From NCBI GenBank assembly GCA_016789755.1, contig JAEUQG010000293.1:1-54469 (forward strand): 54,469 nucleotides of DNA, given 5' to 3'. The notes under the pieces are model-generated. The model worked only from the letters and a program-made list of their open reading frames with translations. It was not told the origin of the DNA and ran no database searches. This stretch comes from Bryobacterales bacterium (GTDB taxonomy: Bacteria; Acidobacteriota; Terriglobia; Bryobacterales; Bryobacteraceae). The position numbers and the translations under genes are program-made. Positions within the stretch are counted from its first letter, which is position 1; every line of letters starts with the position of its first letter. This document shows positions 35,301 to 43,600 of the stretch, piece by piece.

Positions 35301-35823
35301 CATAGCCGATTGAGTTCAGATGCGCCGCCAGATCTTCGGGTGCGATTTCGTCTCCCGTGCGCAGCGTCAGCGTCAACTGCTTGTAGAAATCCGCCGATTC
35401 GTTGCGCCACAGCGCCGCCGCCACCGGCGCCACGGTAATCGACGCGCGCCCGGTGGCCATGCGCCACAACGCCACCGCGCGCTGTTCGGCGATGTCTTTG
35501 TGCGGCGACAGGCGCTGCCCGGGAATAACGTCGAAGGCCGGCAGCAATTGCACGTGCCCGCCCACCCGCTCCGGAACAAGAAGATGGAAAAATGTTTCAA
35601 TCGTTTCCGCCAACGCTTCCGCCTGCTTGCTCGAATCGGAAACGATGAGCATCGGCCGTTCCAGCGCCTGCCACAGCAACACGGCGTAGATTGCCTTTGC
35701 CGTGCGCGTCAATCCCGACAGCGCCGCCGATGCCCCGCCCGCCCGCAACGCCTGCAGCACTTCGGTCCACACCGGACCATGGCCCAGTTCGAGAAACAGA
35801 TCGCGTATGGCTGGATTAATCAA
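32377..35823 (-). pseudogene. mfd: Transcription-repair coupling factor Mfd interrupted by an in-frame stop
   Basis: Mfd removes RNA polymerase stalled at DNA lesions and recruits UvrA. Both parts are in one frame: codons 1-399 give the UvrB-like N-terminal module (LIVSDSSKQAEAL, DYSQRGGIFDVFP) and codons 401-1148 give the RNAP-interacting domain (PGDYIVHTVHGVGKF), translocase motifs (GDVGFGKTEVAMR, DEEQRFG, SATPIPRTLHMS) and C-terminal domain. They are separated by a single TAA at 34624-34626, in ADILRE-stop-QIPFKLGL, where Tyr is expected. Removing the stop gives 1148 residues, the same length as E. coli Mfd. The likely start is TTG at 35823, overlapping the rfaE2 stop. No ribosome-binding site precedes the second half (a TTG at 34608). 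Sequencing error is possible. Confidence 0.85.
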
Positions 35824-36293
35824 GGTTGGCGGCGGACGATCTCGTCCACAATGTTCGTTGTCGAGTAACCGGGCTCCAGGGGCAACGGCAACACCGTGCC
35901 GCCGGCGGCTTCCACTTCTTCGCGCCCGGCAATGAAGTGGGACCAATCGGCGCCTTTCACCAAAACATCGGGCAGCACGGCGGCAATCAACTCGCGCGGC
36001 GTGTCTTCATCGAATAGCGTCACCGCATCCACGGCTTCCAGCGACAATGCGATCGAGGCCCGCGACTGCTCGCCCAGAATCGGCCGCGACGGCCCTTTCA
36101 GCCGCTGCACACTGGAATCGGTGTTCAGCGCCAGGATGAGGACATCGCCAAGATTCCGCGCCCGTTCCAGCAATCGAATGTGCCCCGGATGCAGGATGTC
36201 GTAACAGCCGTTGGTAAACACCACCTTCTTGCCCTGCGCCTTCCACTGTGCGCGGGCGGCAATCAGGTCGGTTCGCTCGTAGAACTGGCCCAT
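35820..36293 (-). CDS. rfaE2: D-glycero-beta-D-manno-heptose 1-phosphate adenylyltransferase
   Basis: This 157-residue nucleotidyltransferase activates heptose-1-phosphate to ADP-heptose for lipopolysaccharide core synthesis. The cytidylyltransferase-like motif FTNGCYDILHPGH and the later GEQSRASIALSLEAVD segment are clear, and the length matches the stand-alone adenylyltransferase that corresponds to the HldE C-terminal domain. The kinase domain is not fused, so an HldA-like gene should be elsewhere. It overlaps mfd by 4 bases. A GACAAT sequence 6 bases upstream of the ATG is a weak -10 candidate. A small decayed copy of its 5' part lies at 37571-37630. Confidence 0.9.
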   Translation of the reverse strand: MGQFYERTDLIAARAQWKAQGKKVVFTNGCYDILHPGHIRLLERARNLGDVLILALNTDSSVQRLKGPSRPILGEQSRASIALSLEAVDAVTLFDEDTPRELIAAVLPDVLVKGADWSHFIAGREEVEAAGGTVLPLPLEPGYSTTNIVDEIVRRQP

Positions 36294-36399
36294 CTTTTTA
36301 TTGTCGCAAACCGGCCCAGGACGATCGGACTATCCCATTTGGGGGACGCGCGAAAGTCCATTCCCGGCTAGAAAAGAGAGTACCCGTTTTGGAGGTCCC
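36294..36399. other. Divergent intergenic region between rfaE2 and the PEP-CTERM gene
   Basis: This 106-base stretch must hold promoters for both directions. GACAAT (minus, 36300-36305) and TAGAAA (plus, 36369-36374) are weak -10-like sequences. No sigma-54 type motif, which often precedes PEP-CTERM genes, was found. Confidence 0.3.
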
Positions 36400-37260
36400 A
36401 TGACACATTCTCCCTTTCTCCGGCGTTTCCTGCCGCTTGCTTTGCTGCTCACGGGAGCAATGCCCGCCACACCGGCTGTGCTGCTCTATTCCAGCGTGTC
36501 CGTGCCGAAGCTCAACGATACCAACCCTGCTCCGGTCCAGACCCAGGAAACCTTGACGGCAACGGATAACCAAGCCATCAACCTCTTCAGGAGCGATGGC
36601 ATCGCCTATGTCTCGGCCTATGCACAGTCGGGCTTCGGCCGCCTGCGCGTCAGCGCGGCCAGCTACCAGCCACCGGGAAGCCTGTTCTTCTGGAACGAGT
36701 CGAGCGGGCTCTCGCGCTTCGACGACGAGTTCCTGCTTAACGTCCCCATCGGACAGGTCAGCGTCCGTTTCGTGTTTCAGTTTCACGTTTCGCAGGTCCT
36801 GGACGCGCAAGGCGTGGCCCACGGAATGGACAGCCAGGGATTGCACTTCGCCACGCACCTGGAGTCCTGGACTCCCAACGGGCAGCAGTTGCTCAGCGGC
36901 GCCAGTTGCGGCACGGCCGGAGGCCAAGGCTTCGTATACAACTTCCAGATCTCCACCTCGGCAACATGCACCCTCGACGTTCCGGTCACGTCCGGGCAGG
37001 TCCGCCTCATCACCACCAACTTCGTGCAACTCTACACGCGGGGACTGGAAAACCCCACCTCCCTCGACGCCACCAACACGCTGGCCCTCAGCCAAACCGG
37101 ATGGTTGGACGCACTCGGCCACTTCACCGCCGCACAGTTCCAAGGGGATTCCGGAACGCTGTACCCGTACATCGATCCATCGTCCAACGTCCCCGAACCT
37201 TGGACTACGCCTCTGCTCGGCGTCCTCGCCGCGGCTTTCGTTTTGCGGCGCAAGCACTGA
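36400..37260 (+). CDS. PEP-CTERM sorting-domain protein
   Basis: This 286-residue secreted protein has a signal peptide (RRFLPLALLLTGAMPATPA), a beta-rich body of unknown function, and a C-terminal sorting tail: VPEP, a hydrophobic segment (TTPLLGVLAAAFVL) and a basic end (RRKH). Proteins like this are handled by an exosortase at the cell surface and are usually linked with exopolysaccharide. No exosortase gene is in the window. GGAGGT lies only 3 bases before the ATG. It is followed directly by gene debris, so its 3' neighbourhood was rearranged. Confidence 0.85.
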   Translation: MTHSPFLRRFLPLALLLTGAMPATPAVLLYSSVSVPKLNDTNPAPVQTQETLTATDNQAINLFRSDGIAYVSAYAQSGFGRLRVSAASYQPPGSLFFWNESSGLSRFDDEFLLNVPIGQVSVRFVFQFHVSQVLDAQGVAHGMDSQGLHFATHLESWTPNGQQLLSGASCGTAGGQGFVYNFQISTSATCTLDVPVTSGQVRLITTNFVQLYTRGLENPTSLDATNTLALSQTGWLDALGHFTAAQFQGDSGTLYPYIDPSSNVPEPWTTPLLGVLAAAFVLRRKH

Positions 37261-37273
37261 GCGAGAGCGAGCC

Positions 37274-37563
37274 ATGGTCGAAAAACCCGGCTTCCGCCTG
37301 GGCCTGGCTGCCGAAGCCATGGAACAACACATCGCCGCGGGCGCCCCCAAACAGGCCGCAATGCACGCTCCTCGCCCGCGACACCGCCGAACTCTTCGAA
37401 GACTTGCGCAACTTCGCCATCCTTGAACTCACCCGCCTTGACGATGTTCAGTCCGATTCGCGCGGGATCGCGCGGATGCTCGGCAACGCCGTCGACGAAG
37501 CAAACATCGCTCTCAGCCGGCTCTGCCGGCTGGGCCTGCTGCGGATGGAAGGCAACTCGTGGA
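37274..37563 (+). pseudogene. Truncated, frameshifted copy of the HTH regulator at 42836
   Basis: The translation VEKPGFRLGLAAEAMEQHIA, then after a frameshift LLARDTAELFEDLRNFAI and NIALSRLCRLGLLRMEG, matches residues of about 63-160 of the intact regulator at 42836-43570. The N-terminal DNA-binding part and the C-terminal third are missing. An 8-base deletion near 37364-37372 breaks the frame. It is therefore a decayed partial duplicate and not a gene, although its own sequence is still close to the intact copy. Confidence 0.85.
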
Positions 37564-37570
37564 ATGGGAC

Positions 37571-37630
37571 ATCGCAACAGCCGTTGGTGAACACACTTTC
37601 CTGCGGCGCATTCCACTGTGCGCGGGCCGC
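37571..37630 (-). pseudogene. Fragment of rfaE2
   Basis: Sixty bases match 36198-36260 inside rfaE2 with few changes and one 3-base gap. The minus strand reads ARAQWNAPQESVFTNGCC, against ARAQWKAQGKKVVFTNGCYD in the real gene. Only this short piece of the enzyme remains, next to the regulator fragment and just past the 3' end of the second TonB receptor gene. Confidence 0.75.
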
Positions 37631-37641
37631 AGAGGCCACGC

Positions 37642-40575
37642 CTACCATCCGAAGCGCAGTCCGAACTGGATTTGGCGCGATGTGCCGGCGCCGATCGTCC
37701 GGCCATATGTATTGAATATCCGCCCGAAGTTCGGGGTCCCCACTACCGTATTCGGCGGCGCGAAGTTCGGCCGGTTGAGCAGATTGAAGAACTCCGCCCG
37801 GAGCTGCATATTCATCCGCTCGCCGATCCGGTTGTCCTTCATTACCGATCCATCCAGTTGAACGAACTCCGGCCCGCTGATCGGATTGCGCCCGGCAGTT
37901 CCCAGCCTTCCGCGCGGGGCGGCGCTGAATGCCGCCGGGTTCAACCACCGTTCCGGAGAGGGATTCTCCACGTAGGGCGACGCTCTCGCGACAGAGTCCG
38001 GCCGTTGATTCGTCACGTTATCGCTGCCCACGGTATTCTGCGGTTGCGTCACGTTGAGCGCCGCACCGGAGCGTGCAATCCCCAGCACTGCCAGCTTCCA
38101 TCCCCCGGCCAGGCGTGACCGCTTCCATGGCAGTTCCCACAGCGCACCGAACGTTACGTTGTGCCGGATGTCGGTCGCCCCCAAACCACGCTCACAGGGC
38201 AGACAGCGGAAGTCTTGAGGCTCGGCCGAACCCACCGCCGCATCCGGAACGTTGTCAATCGCCTTGCCAAACGTGTAATTGAATGTCGTCTGCGCCGAGG
38301 CGCCAAGCCGTCTCCGCAATGCCGCCTGAAAACCGTGATAGGTCGATTGCCCGTTGGCATACTCCACGTTAACGCGGGAAAGCTGCGGCAGCGGCCGGCG
38401 GCCGGTCAGCGGGTCAATCCAGTTTAGGTTGTACTGTCGCCGCAAGTTGATCCCCCGATTTCCCACGTAGGCTGTCTCCAACCCGAAATCTCCCCACAAC
38501 TCCTGCACCAGGGTGAAGTTCCATTGCTGCGCGTAGACGTCCGGTTTGTCGAAGTGAAACCCGTTCGCCACAGGCGCCGGCGCCACACCTTGCGAGAGAA
38601 ACGCCTCGAGCGGCCAGGACAAGATGGGAACCGCCTGCCGCGTCAACACCGCGTTCCCTGCCAACGTGTTCTGGGCCACTGCGTTTCCGCCTCCGGGGGC
38701 ATATTGCTGGTAGAACAATCCATACCCGGTGCGCACCGCCAGTCTGCGTCTTACCTGCCACGCGATTCCGGCGCGTGGAGCGAAGTTGTTGCGGTCCCAC
38801 CGGTACCAGGCATCTCCCGCCGGCGCCAGAGCCATCGTACGCGTGTCGAAGGGCCGCAAACGGTTCTGCCCATCGTGGTTCGGGGTCGTGAAGTCATACC
38901 GCATTCCCAAATCGACGGTCAGGCCGGGCCGCATCTGCCAGGTGTCCTGCACGAACAATCCCGTGTGCGTTTGCCGTATCCCGTTTCCGAAAGTGCCCGC
39001 CGTCAGCGTCGCCTGCTGCATCCGGTTCGCGATGAAGTCCGCAAGAGAGGTGTAGACCAGCGAAGTGAACGCTGTCGTCCACGAATTCACCCTCGCCCGC
39101 CAGGCCGACGCCCCGGCCTTCCACGTATGGCCGCCGCGAACATGCGTCCAGGTGCCGCTGTATTGAAACACCGTCGAATTCGAGAGGTTCAAGCGCCGCG
39201 AACCCGGAAAGACGGTGACGCCCGTGATGCTCACCTGCGGGTACGGAGTCTCCGAAGATCCCTCCGTCATCGTTCTTTGCATCCCCGCCGTCAACTCCAT
39301 CAAGGTCCGGTTCGATACTGTACGCTGATAATTGAGCGCCGCATTGCGGCTCTTCGACGGCACAAACTGGAAGTCCGTCACGCCGAGCGCCGTGGGGAGG
39401 ATGGAAAACAGCGGACCGTCCACCAGCGAATTGTTCATGTTCAGACGCGCAAACATCCGGTCCCGTCCGGAGAAGGTGTGATCCAACCGCGCGCTTGCCG
39501 TATTCTCATCAATCGCCAGGCTCTGAAACCGCGTGTAATTGTCCACTAGCGGATTCGCCGTCGGCGACTGCCCAGCCGGGAAATTCTCCAGCAGAAACCC
39601 CAATGCCGAAGACGTCCGTAGCGCCTGCTCGCGCATCGCCGCCGAAGGGACGGTCCCAGTCCCACGCACGCCCTGGCGCTGCCGCGACAGTTCGCCGTTG
39701 ACGAAGAAAAACGTCCGGTCGCGCCAGATCCGTCCGCCGAGATTCCCGCCGAAATTGTTGTACCGGAACGCATCCTTCGGCTGATTCGCGGTGTTGAAGT
39801 AATTCCGCGCGTCAAGGGAGGAGTTGCGAAAGAACTCGAACAGTCCACCGTGAAAGTTGTTGCCTCCCGAGCGCGTCGCAATCGTGATGACCGAGCCTGC
39901 CGCCCGCCCATATTCGGCACGGTAGTTCGAGCTCTGCACCCGGAACTCCGCCATCGTGTCGATCGATCCTGTCAGCAGCCGTGCCCCGCGGCTGAATCCG
40001 TCCGCCATCGTCGGCTGATCGCCGCGCGAGGCATCCACGCCATCAATGGTGAAGTTATTGTGAGCCGGATGGAGCCCGTTGAACGAAAGGTCCGAAAGCG
40101 ATGAACTGCGCGCCACCGCCCCCGGCGCGAGCAGTGAGAACCGCGCGTAGTCGCGGCCATTCACCGGCAGTTCGAGAAGCGGCCGCGCATCCACCAGCAC
40201 GCCTGATGTCTGGTGGGCGCTCACCGCCGCAATCTCTGCACCAACTTCAATCCGTTCGGCGGAGCCGGCCAGTTGCAGCCGGATGTCGAGCGAGATGGAG
40301 GCAGCCACTGTGACGGAGACATCCTCCAACGCAGTGGTGGTGAAGCCTGGCGCCTTGGCCGTGATCCGGTAGGAACCGATGGGGATGTCAGGAATCGAAT
40401 ACCGGCCCAGGCCGTCCGTCTGTACCAGCCGCTTCCATCCTGTCGCAGCCTGCTCGAGCGCCAACTCAGCGTGGGGGACCGCCGCATTCGCCGGGTCGAG
40501 AATCAGGCCCGCAATCCGCCCGTTGCTCTGGGCATACATCGTCAATACCGAAAACAAGAAGACTACTGAGCGCAT
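37642..40575 (-). CDS. TonB-dependent receptor with carboxypeptidase-like N-terminal domain
   Basis: This 977-residue outer-membrane receptor has a signal peptide (SVVFLFSVLTMYAQ), a carboxypeptidase regulatory-like domain (RIAGLILDPANAAVPHAEL to about residue 105), a plug with FNGLHPAHNNFTIDGVDASR and YRAEYGRAAGSVITIATRSG, and a long barrel ending GLRFGW. It has the same architecture as the receptor at 13000 but is shorter and not closely similar in the barrel. Its ATG overlaps the upstream propeller/SUMF1 gene by 13 bases, so the two are co-transcribed and may handle the same substrate. The ligand is unknown. Confidence 0.92.
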   Translation of the reverse strand: MRSVVFLFSVLTMYAQSNGRIAGLILDPANAAVPHAELALEQAATGWKRLVQTDGLGRYSIPDIPIGSYRITAKAPGFTTTALEDVSVTVAASISLDIRLQLAGSAERIEVGAEIAAVSAHQTSGVLVDARPLLELPVNGRDYARFSLLAPGAVARSSSLSDLSFNGLHPAHNNFTIDGVDASRGDQPTMADGFSRGARLLTGSIDTMAEFRVQSSNYRAEYGRAAGSVITIATRSGGNNFHGGLFEFFRNSSLDARNYFNTANQPKDAFRYNNFGGNLGGRIWRDRTFFFVNGELSRQRQGVRGTGTVPSAAMREQALRTSSALGFLLENFPAGQSPTANPLVDNYTRFQSLAIDENTASARLDHTFSGRDRMFARLNMNNSLVDGPLFSILPTALGVTDFQFVPSKSRNAALNYQRTVSNRTLMELTAGMQRTMTEGSSETPYPQVSITGVTVFPGSRRLNLSNSTVFQYSGTWTHVRGGHTWKAGASAWRARVNSWTTAFTSLVYTSLADFIANRMQQATLTAGTFGNGIRQTHTGLFVQDTWQMRPGLTVDLGMRYDFTTPNHDGQNRLRPFDTRTMALAPAGDAWYRWDRNNFAPRAGIAWQVRRRLAVRTGYGLFYQQYAPGGGNAVAQNTLAGNAVLTRQAVPILSWPLEAFLSQGVAPAPVANGFHFDKPDVYAQQWNFTLVQELWGDFGLETAYVGNRGINLRRQYNLNWIDPLTGRRPLPQLSRVNVEYANGQSTYHGFQAALRRRLGASAQTTFNYTFGKAIDNVPDAAVGSAEPQDFRCLPCERGLGATDIRHNVTFGALWELPWKRSRLAGGWKLAVLGIARSGAALNVTQPQNTVGSDNVTNQRPDSVARASPYVENPSPERWLNPAAFSAAPRGRLGTAGRNPISGPEFVQLDGSVMKDNRIGERMNMQLRAEFFNLLNRPNFAPPNTVVGTPNFGRIFNTYGRTIGAGTSRQIQFGLRFGW

Positions 40576-42647
40576 CGGAACCCCGTAAAATCATTGCTGC
40601 CGTCGGCACTGAGTTTGAGCCTTGCCGACAATCGGATGGAGGAAGCGGGAAAGGTCCATGCTCCGCCCCTCGCCACCCGCTTCTCACCATCCGCGGGACC
40701 CTTGGGAGCCACGATCTCCTCTGCCCCATACAGGTCATGCCAGTCCGCGGTCCACTCCGCCACATTCCCAAGGACATCGAAGAACCCCCATGCGTTCGGC
40801 TTTTTGCCTCCCACGACCTGCGGACGATTCCCGTTCTTCTCCAGAACCTGCATGTAGGCCCCGCGCTGCTCGCGAGCCATCCTGGCGGCGTCCACCGGCT
40901 CACGGCCGCTGTTATCTCCGAACCACGCGACCTCCTCGATCGCGCCGTACTGTGCCCCTGCGGCTCCCGCCCGCGCCGCGTACTCCCACTCCGCCTCGGT
41001 CGGCAATCGTCCGCCGGCCCAGCGGCAATAGGCTTGCGCGTCGGCATGCGAAACCCGCACCATCGGCAATTGCCCGCTACCCCAACCCGGATTCAGCTTT
41101 GTTTGAAATAGCATCGGCTCGGAAGGAAGCGCCTTGCCCGTCGCCGCTGCAAACTTCTTGTAGGCCCCTACTGTCACTTCCGTGGCCCCCAGCCAGAAGC
41201 CTCCAGACAGCTTCACGGTGTGCGCCGGCGATTCATCCTTTTCACACGCCGCATCGCCTTCGCTGCAACCCATGCGGAATTGGCCCGAAGGGACCCAGAG
41301 CATCTTCAGATCATCAGCGGCGTTCACGCGCACATCTCCAGGCTTGCCTTCGGGGGCAGGCGGAAGGGGAGTTTCCACTTTCGCTTCCGGCGCCGTGCGG
41401 CGCGACAACTCAGGTGACGGATCTGCTTCTCCGAGTTCCGCAACCTTCCACAACGTACTCCCCGTCCGCAATAGCAACCCGTTTTCTAGCGGCGTCGCCG
41501 CATACACGATCGAGTTCGCCTCCAACCGGTTCTCAGCAAGCTTTTCCAGCGTGTTGGCGTCACGGAACACGACGGTCGTGCCGTCGCCCGCGAAGAAGTA
41601 TACGCGGCCATGGCTGTACAGGGCCGACGCCCAGGTGGTCGCCGGAAGCCGCGTGGTCCACAAATCGCGCCCTGTCTGAAGGTCAACCACAAACAGGGCG
41701 CCCACAGCATTGACGAAGTAAGCGCGCTTTTCAGTCAGTAGCGGCGAACTGTAGGCGTTGGTCGCCGCCTTCGCTCTCCACAGAATCTCCTTCGGCGCGT
41801 CCAGACGGAATGCCCACGTCCCACCTTTTCCATTCGAGGGCACTACCGCCGTTTTCCCCATCACCGACAGCGATGGAATCGCGCTCTCACGCGAGAACTC
41901 GCGCAGATCCTCCCAGAGCATCGCACCCGTTTCCGGATCGTGCGCCGCAACACCGCCTTTGCGCTGCACCAGCAGCACATCCTTTCCGCTGGTCTGCGCC
42001 AGCAGCGGAGTGTTCCATCCCCCTTCCGAGGGCAAGTCCACCTTCCACTTCGTCGCGCCTCCCTTCTTGGCTATCGCTATCAGATAGGAAGGTCCCACGT
42101 GGTTCACAAACGCATAGAGCGTGTCGGCCGATTGGCGCAGGGAACTTCCGAAGTCATGGCCGTTCTGAATCGCACCGTACTCGGAGTTGAAGTTCTTCCT
42201 CCAAAGCACCTTTCCGTCGTGACCCAGGGCAACCAGGTCGCCGCTGTCGAACTGGGCATACAGCGCATGGGCATCAAGAGCGGGCGTCGGCGCGGCGCGT
42301 GCCACACGGTCCCCCGCCTCTTGCGGGCGCGATGATGCAAAACTTCGCCTCCAAATCTCCTTGCCTGTTTTCGCATTGAGCGAAATCACCAGGAGTTGCT
42401 CTTTCTTGGCGCCCTCCACAGCCGTCAGATACACCCGCCCGCGTGCCGCAACGGGAGTCGACTGCCCGAAACCCGGCGTCGCAGTCTTCCAGGCAATGTT
42501 GTGCCGGTCAGACCACGACACCGGCAGTTTGGCGCCGGTGTGCGAATCGCCCGTTCCCCGGAATCCAGTCCATTGGTGGGCTGGCTCCACCGCTGGAGCA
42601 AGTCCCGCCACACCCACCAGAGTAAGTAAAACAGAAACGCGGTTCAT
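40563..42647 (-). CDS. Fusion of PQQ-like beta-propeller and SUMF1 (formylglycine-generating-like) domain
   Basis: This 694-residue exported protein has a signal peptide (VSVLLTLVGVAGLAPAVEPA). A PQQ-type beta-propeller spans about 25-420 (DRHNIAWKTATPGFGQSTPV, YSHGRVYFFAGDGTTVV). From about 445 a SUMF1 domain follows: MLWVPSGQFRMGCSEGDAAC, FWLGATEVTVGAYKKF, GRLPTEAEWEYAARAG, GNVAEWTADW and RVARGGAWTF to GFRCAQ. The paired catalytic Cys of true formylglycine-generating enzyme is not evident, and the vicinal Cys and Ca/Ln ligands of quinoprotein dehydrogenases are not seen, so both parts may be structural or binding domains. The ATG at 42647 is preceded by GGGAGA; an upstream ATG at 42659 lacks one. 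Confidence 0.85.
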   Translation of the reverse strand: MNRVSVLLTLVGVAGLAPAVEPAHQWTGFRGTGDSHTGAKLPVSWSDRHNIAWKTATPGFGQSTPVAARGRVYLTAVEGAKKEQLLVISLNAKTGKEIWRRSFASSRPQEAGDRVARAAPTPALDAHALYAQFDSGDLVALGHDGKVLWRKNFNSEYGAIQNGHDFGSSLRQSADTLYAFVNHVGPSYLIAIAKKGGATKWKVDLPSEGGWNTPLLAQTSGKDVLLVQRKGGVAAHDPETGAMLWEDLREFSRESAIPSLSVMGKTAVVPSNGKGGTWAFRLDAPKEILWRAKAATNAYSSPLLTEKRAYFVNAVGALFVVDLQTGRDLWTTRLPATTWASALYSHGRVYFFAGDGTTVVFRDANTLEKLAENRLEANSIVYAATPLENGLLLRTGSTLWKVAELGEADPSPELSRRTAPEAKVETPLPPAPEGKPGDVRVNAADDLKMLWVPSGQFRMGCSEGDAACEKDESPAHTVKLSGGFWLGATEVTVGAYKKFAAATGKALPSEPMLFQTKLNPGWGSGQLPMVRVSHADAQAYCRWAGGRLPTEAEWEYAARAGAAGAQYGAIEEVAWFGDNSGREPVDAARMAREQRGAYMQVLEKNGNRPQVVGGKKPNAWGFFDVLGNVAEWTADWHDLYGAEEIVAPKGPADGEKRVARGGAWTFPASSIRLSARLKLSADGSNDFTGFRCAQ

Positions 42648-42676
42648 GGAATCTCCCATCAGACCATCGAACCGCG
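42638..42676 (-). promoter_or_regulatory. Start-codon hairpin of the propeller/SUMF1 gene
   Basis: CGCGGTTCATGG at 42638-42649 pairs with CCAT-C-GAACCGCG at 42664-42676, a 12-bp stem with a single bulged base. The loop is 14 bases. On the transcript the ATG and next codons are inside the stem, and the GGGAGA ribosome-binding site is in the loop. This is the strongest leader hairpin in the window. Confidence 0.55.
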
Positions 42677-42758
42677 CAAGTACCGACGACTAACTCACGA
42701 ACGGAAGGGTTCGCGCCACCGGCGGGCGGAAATTGGCGGTCAGCGGACCCCGCACGTG

Positions 42759-42781
42759 GCGGGGCAAGCCTCCTGCCCCGC
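42759..42781. repeat. GC-rich hairpin, possible repeat element or terminator
   Basis: GCGGGGCA and TGCCCCGC form a perfect 8-bp stem with a 7-base loop, followed by TTTTCCCC. No plus-strand gene ends here, so a terminator role is doubtful; it may be a REP-like palindrome. The surrounding intergenic stretch 42677-42835 shows nothing else apart from the promoter at its right end. Confidence 0.4.
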
Positions 42782-42818
42782 TTTTCCCCGGCCCGATCTA
42801 GGCAGGCCGCCCGATCGC

Positions 42819-42827
42819 TGGTAGCAT
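42819..42827 (+). promoter_or_regulatory. Putative extended -10 promoter, leaderless regulator mRNA
   Basis: TGG followed by TAGCAT forms an extended -10-like element 8 bases before the GTG at 42836. No Shine-Dalgarno sequence is present. TAGCAT matches the consensus at four of six positions. Confidence 0.3.
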
Positions 42828-42835
42828 CAATCCTT

Positions 42836-43570
42836 GTGAAAGCCACCGTGCACGCCGGTCCGCCGCCGCCTTCCTTCGGGGATTACCTCCGCCAGGAACT
42901 CGCCCGCCGCTGCGCCCGCAATAAACAGTACTCCCTCCGCGCCTTCGCCACCTACCTCGGCGTGCATCACTCCACGCTCTCGCAAATCCTCCGCGGCAAG
43001 CGCTCCATCACCCGCGCCATCGTCGAAAAATTCGGCTTCCGTCTCGGCCTTGCCTCCGAAGCCGTGGAGCAGTACATCGCCGCCGAAGCTATCCGTCCGA
43101 AACACGCCGCAACCGAAGCCAACACGCTGCTCGCCCGCGACACCGCCGAACTCCTCGAAGACTGGCGCAACTTCGCCATCCTTGAGCTCACCCGTCTGGC
43201 CGACTTCCAGCCCGATTCCCGCTGGATCGCGCGCATGCTCGGCATCGCCGTCGACGAGGTCAACATCGCTCTCAGCCGCCTCTGCCGCCTGGGTCTGCTG
43301 CGCATGGAAGGCGGCTCTTGGAAAGATCAACTCGGCGACGCCATCCTCGACATCGCGCATTTCCAACAAGCCGCCCTGCGCAACTTTCTCAACCAGGTGT
43401 TGCCGGTCCACACCGGCGCCACCATCGCCATCCCTTCCGATCTCGTCCCCGCGGCCGGACAGCGCATCGCCGCCTTCGCCGCCGAATTCCTCCACTGGTT
43501 GGAACAACAGCCGGCCAAGGACGAAGTCTACCGTTTCGAAATTCGTTTTGCGCCGCTCACCCGGCGCTGA
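42836..43570 (+). CDS. Helix-turn-helix regulator, TIGR02147/DUF4423-like
   Basis: This 244-residue protein has an N-terminal helix-turn-helix (about 15-62, SLRAFATYLGVHHSTLSQIL and RGKRSITRAIVEKFG) and a helical C-terminal domain like that of TIGR02147 proteins (FAILELTRLADFQPDSRWIA, LSRLCRLGLL). It probably binds DNA; the ligand and targets are unknown. It is probably the source or sister of the broken copy at 37274. A VOC protein gene follows after 30 bases on the same strand. The GTG start is supported by the -10 element 8 bases away. Confidence 0.8.
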   Translation: MKATVHAGPPPPSFGDYLRQELARRCARNKQYSLRAFATYLGVHHSTLSQILRGKRSITRAIVEKFGFRLGLASEAVEQYIAAEAIRPKHAATEANTLLARDTAELLEDWRNFAILELTRLADFQPDSRWIARMLGIAVDEVNIALSRLCRLGLLRMEGGSWKDQLGDAILDIAHFQQAALRNFLNQVLPVHTGATIAIPSDLVPAAGQRIAAFAAEFLHWLEQQPAKDEVYRFEIRFAPLTRR

Positions 43571-43600
43571 AGCAAGCACCTCACAAACAGGAGTCAATTC

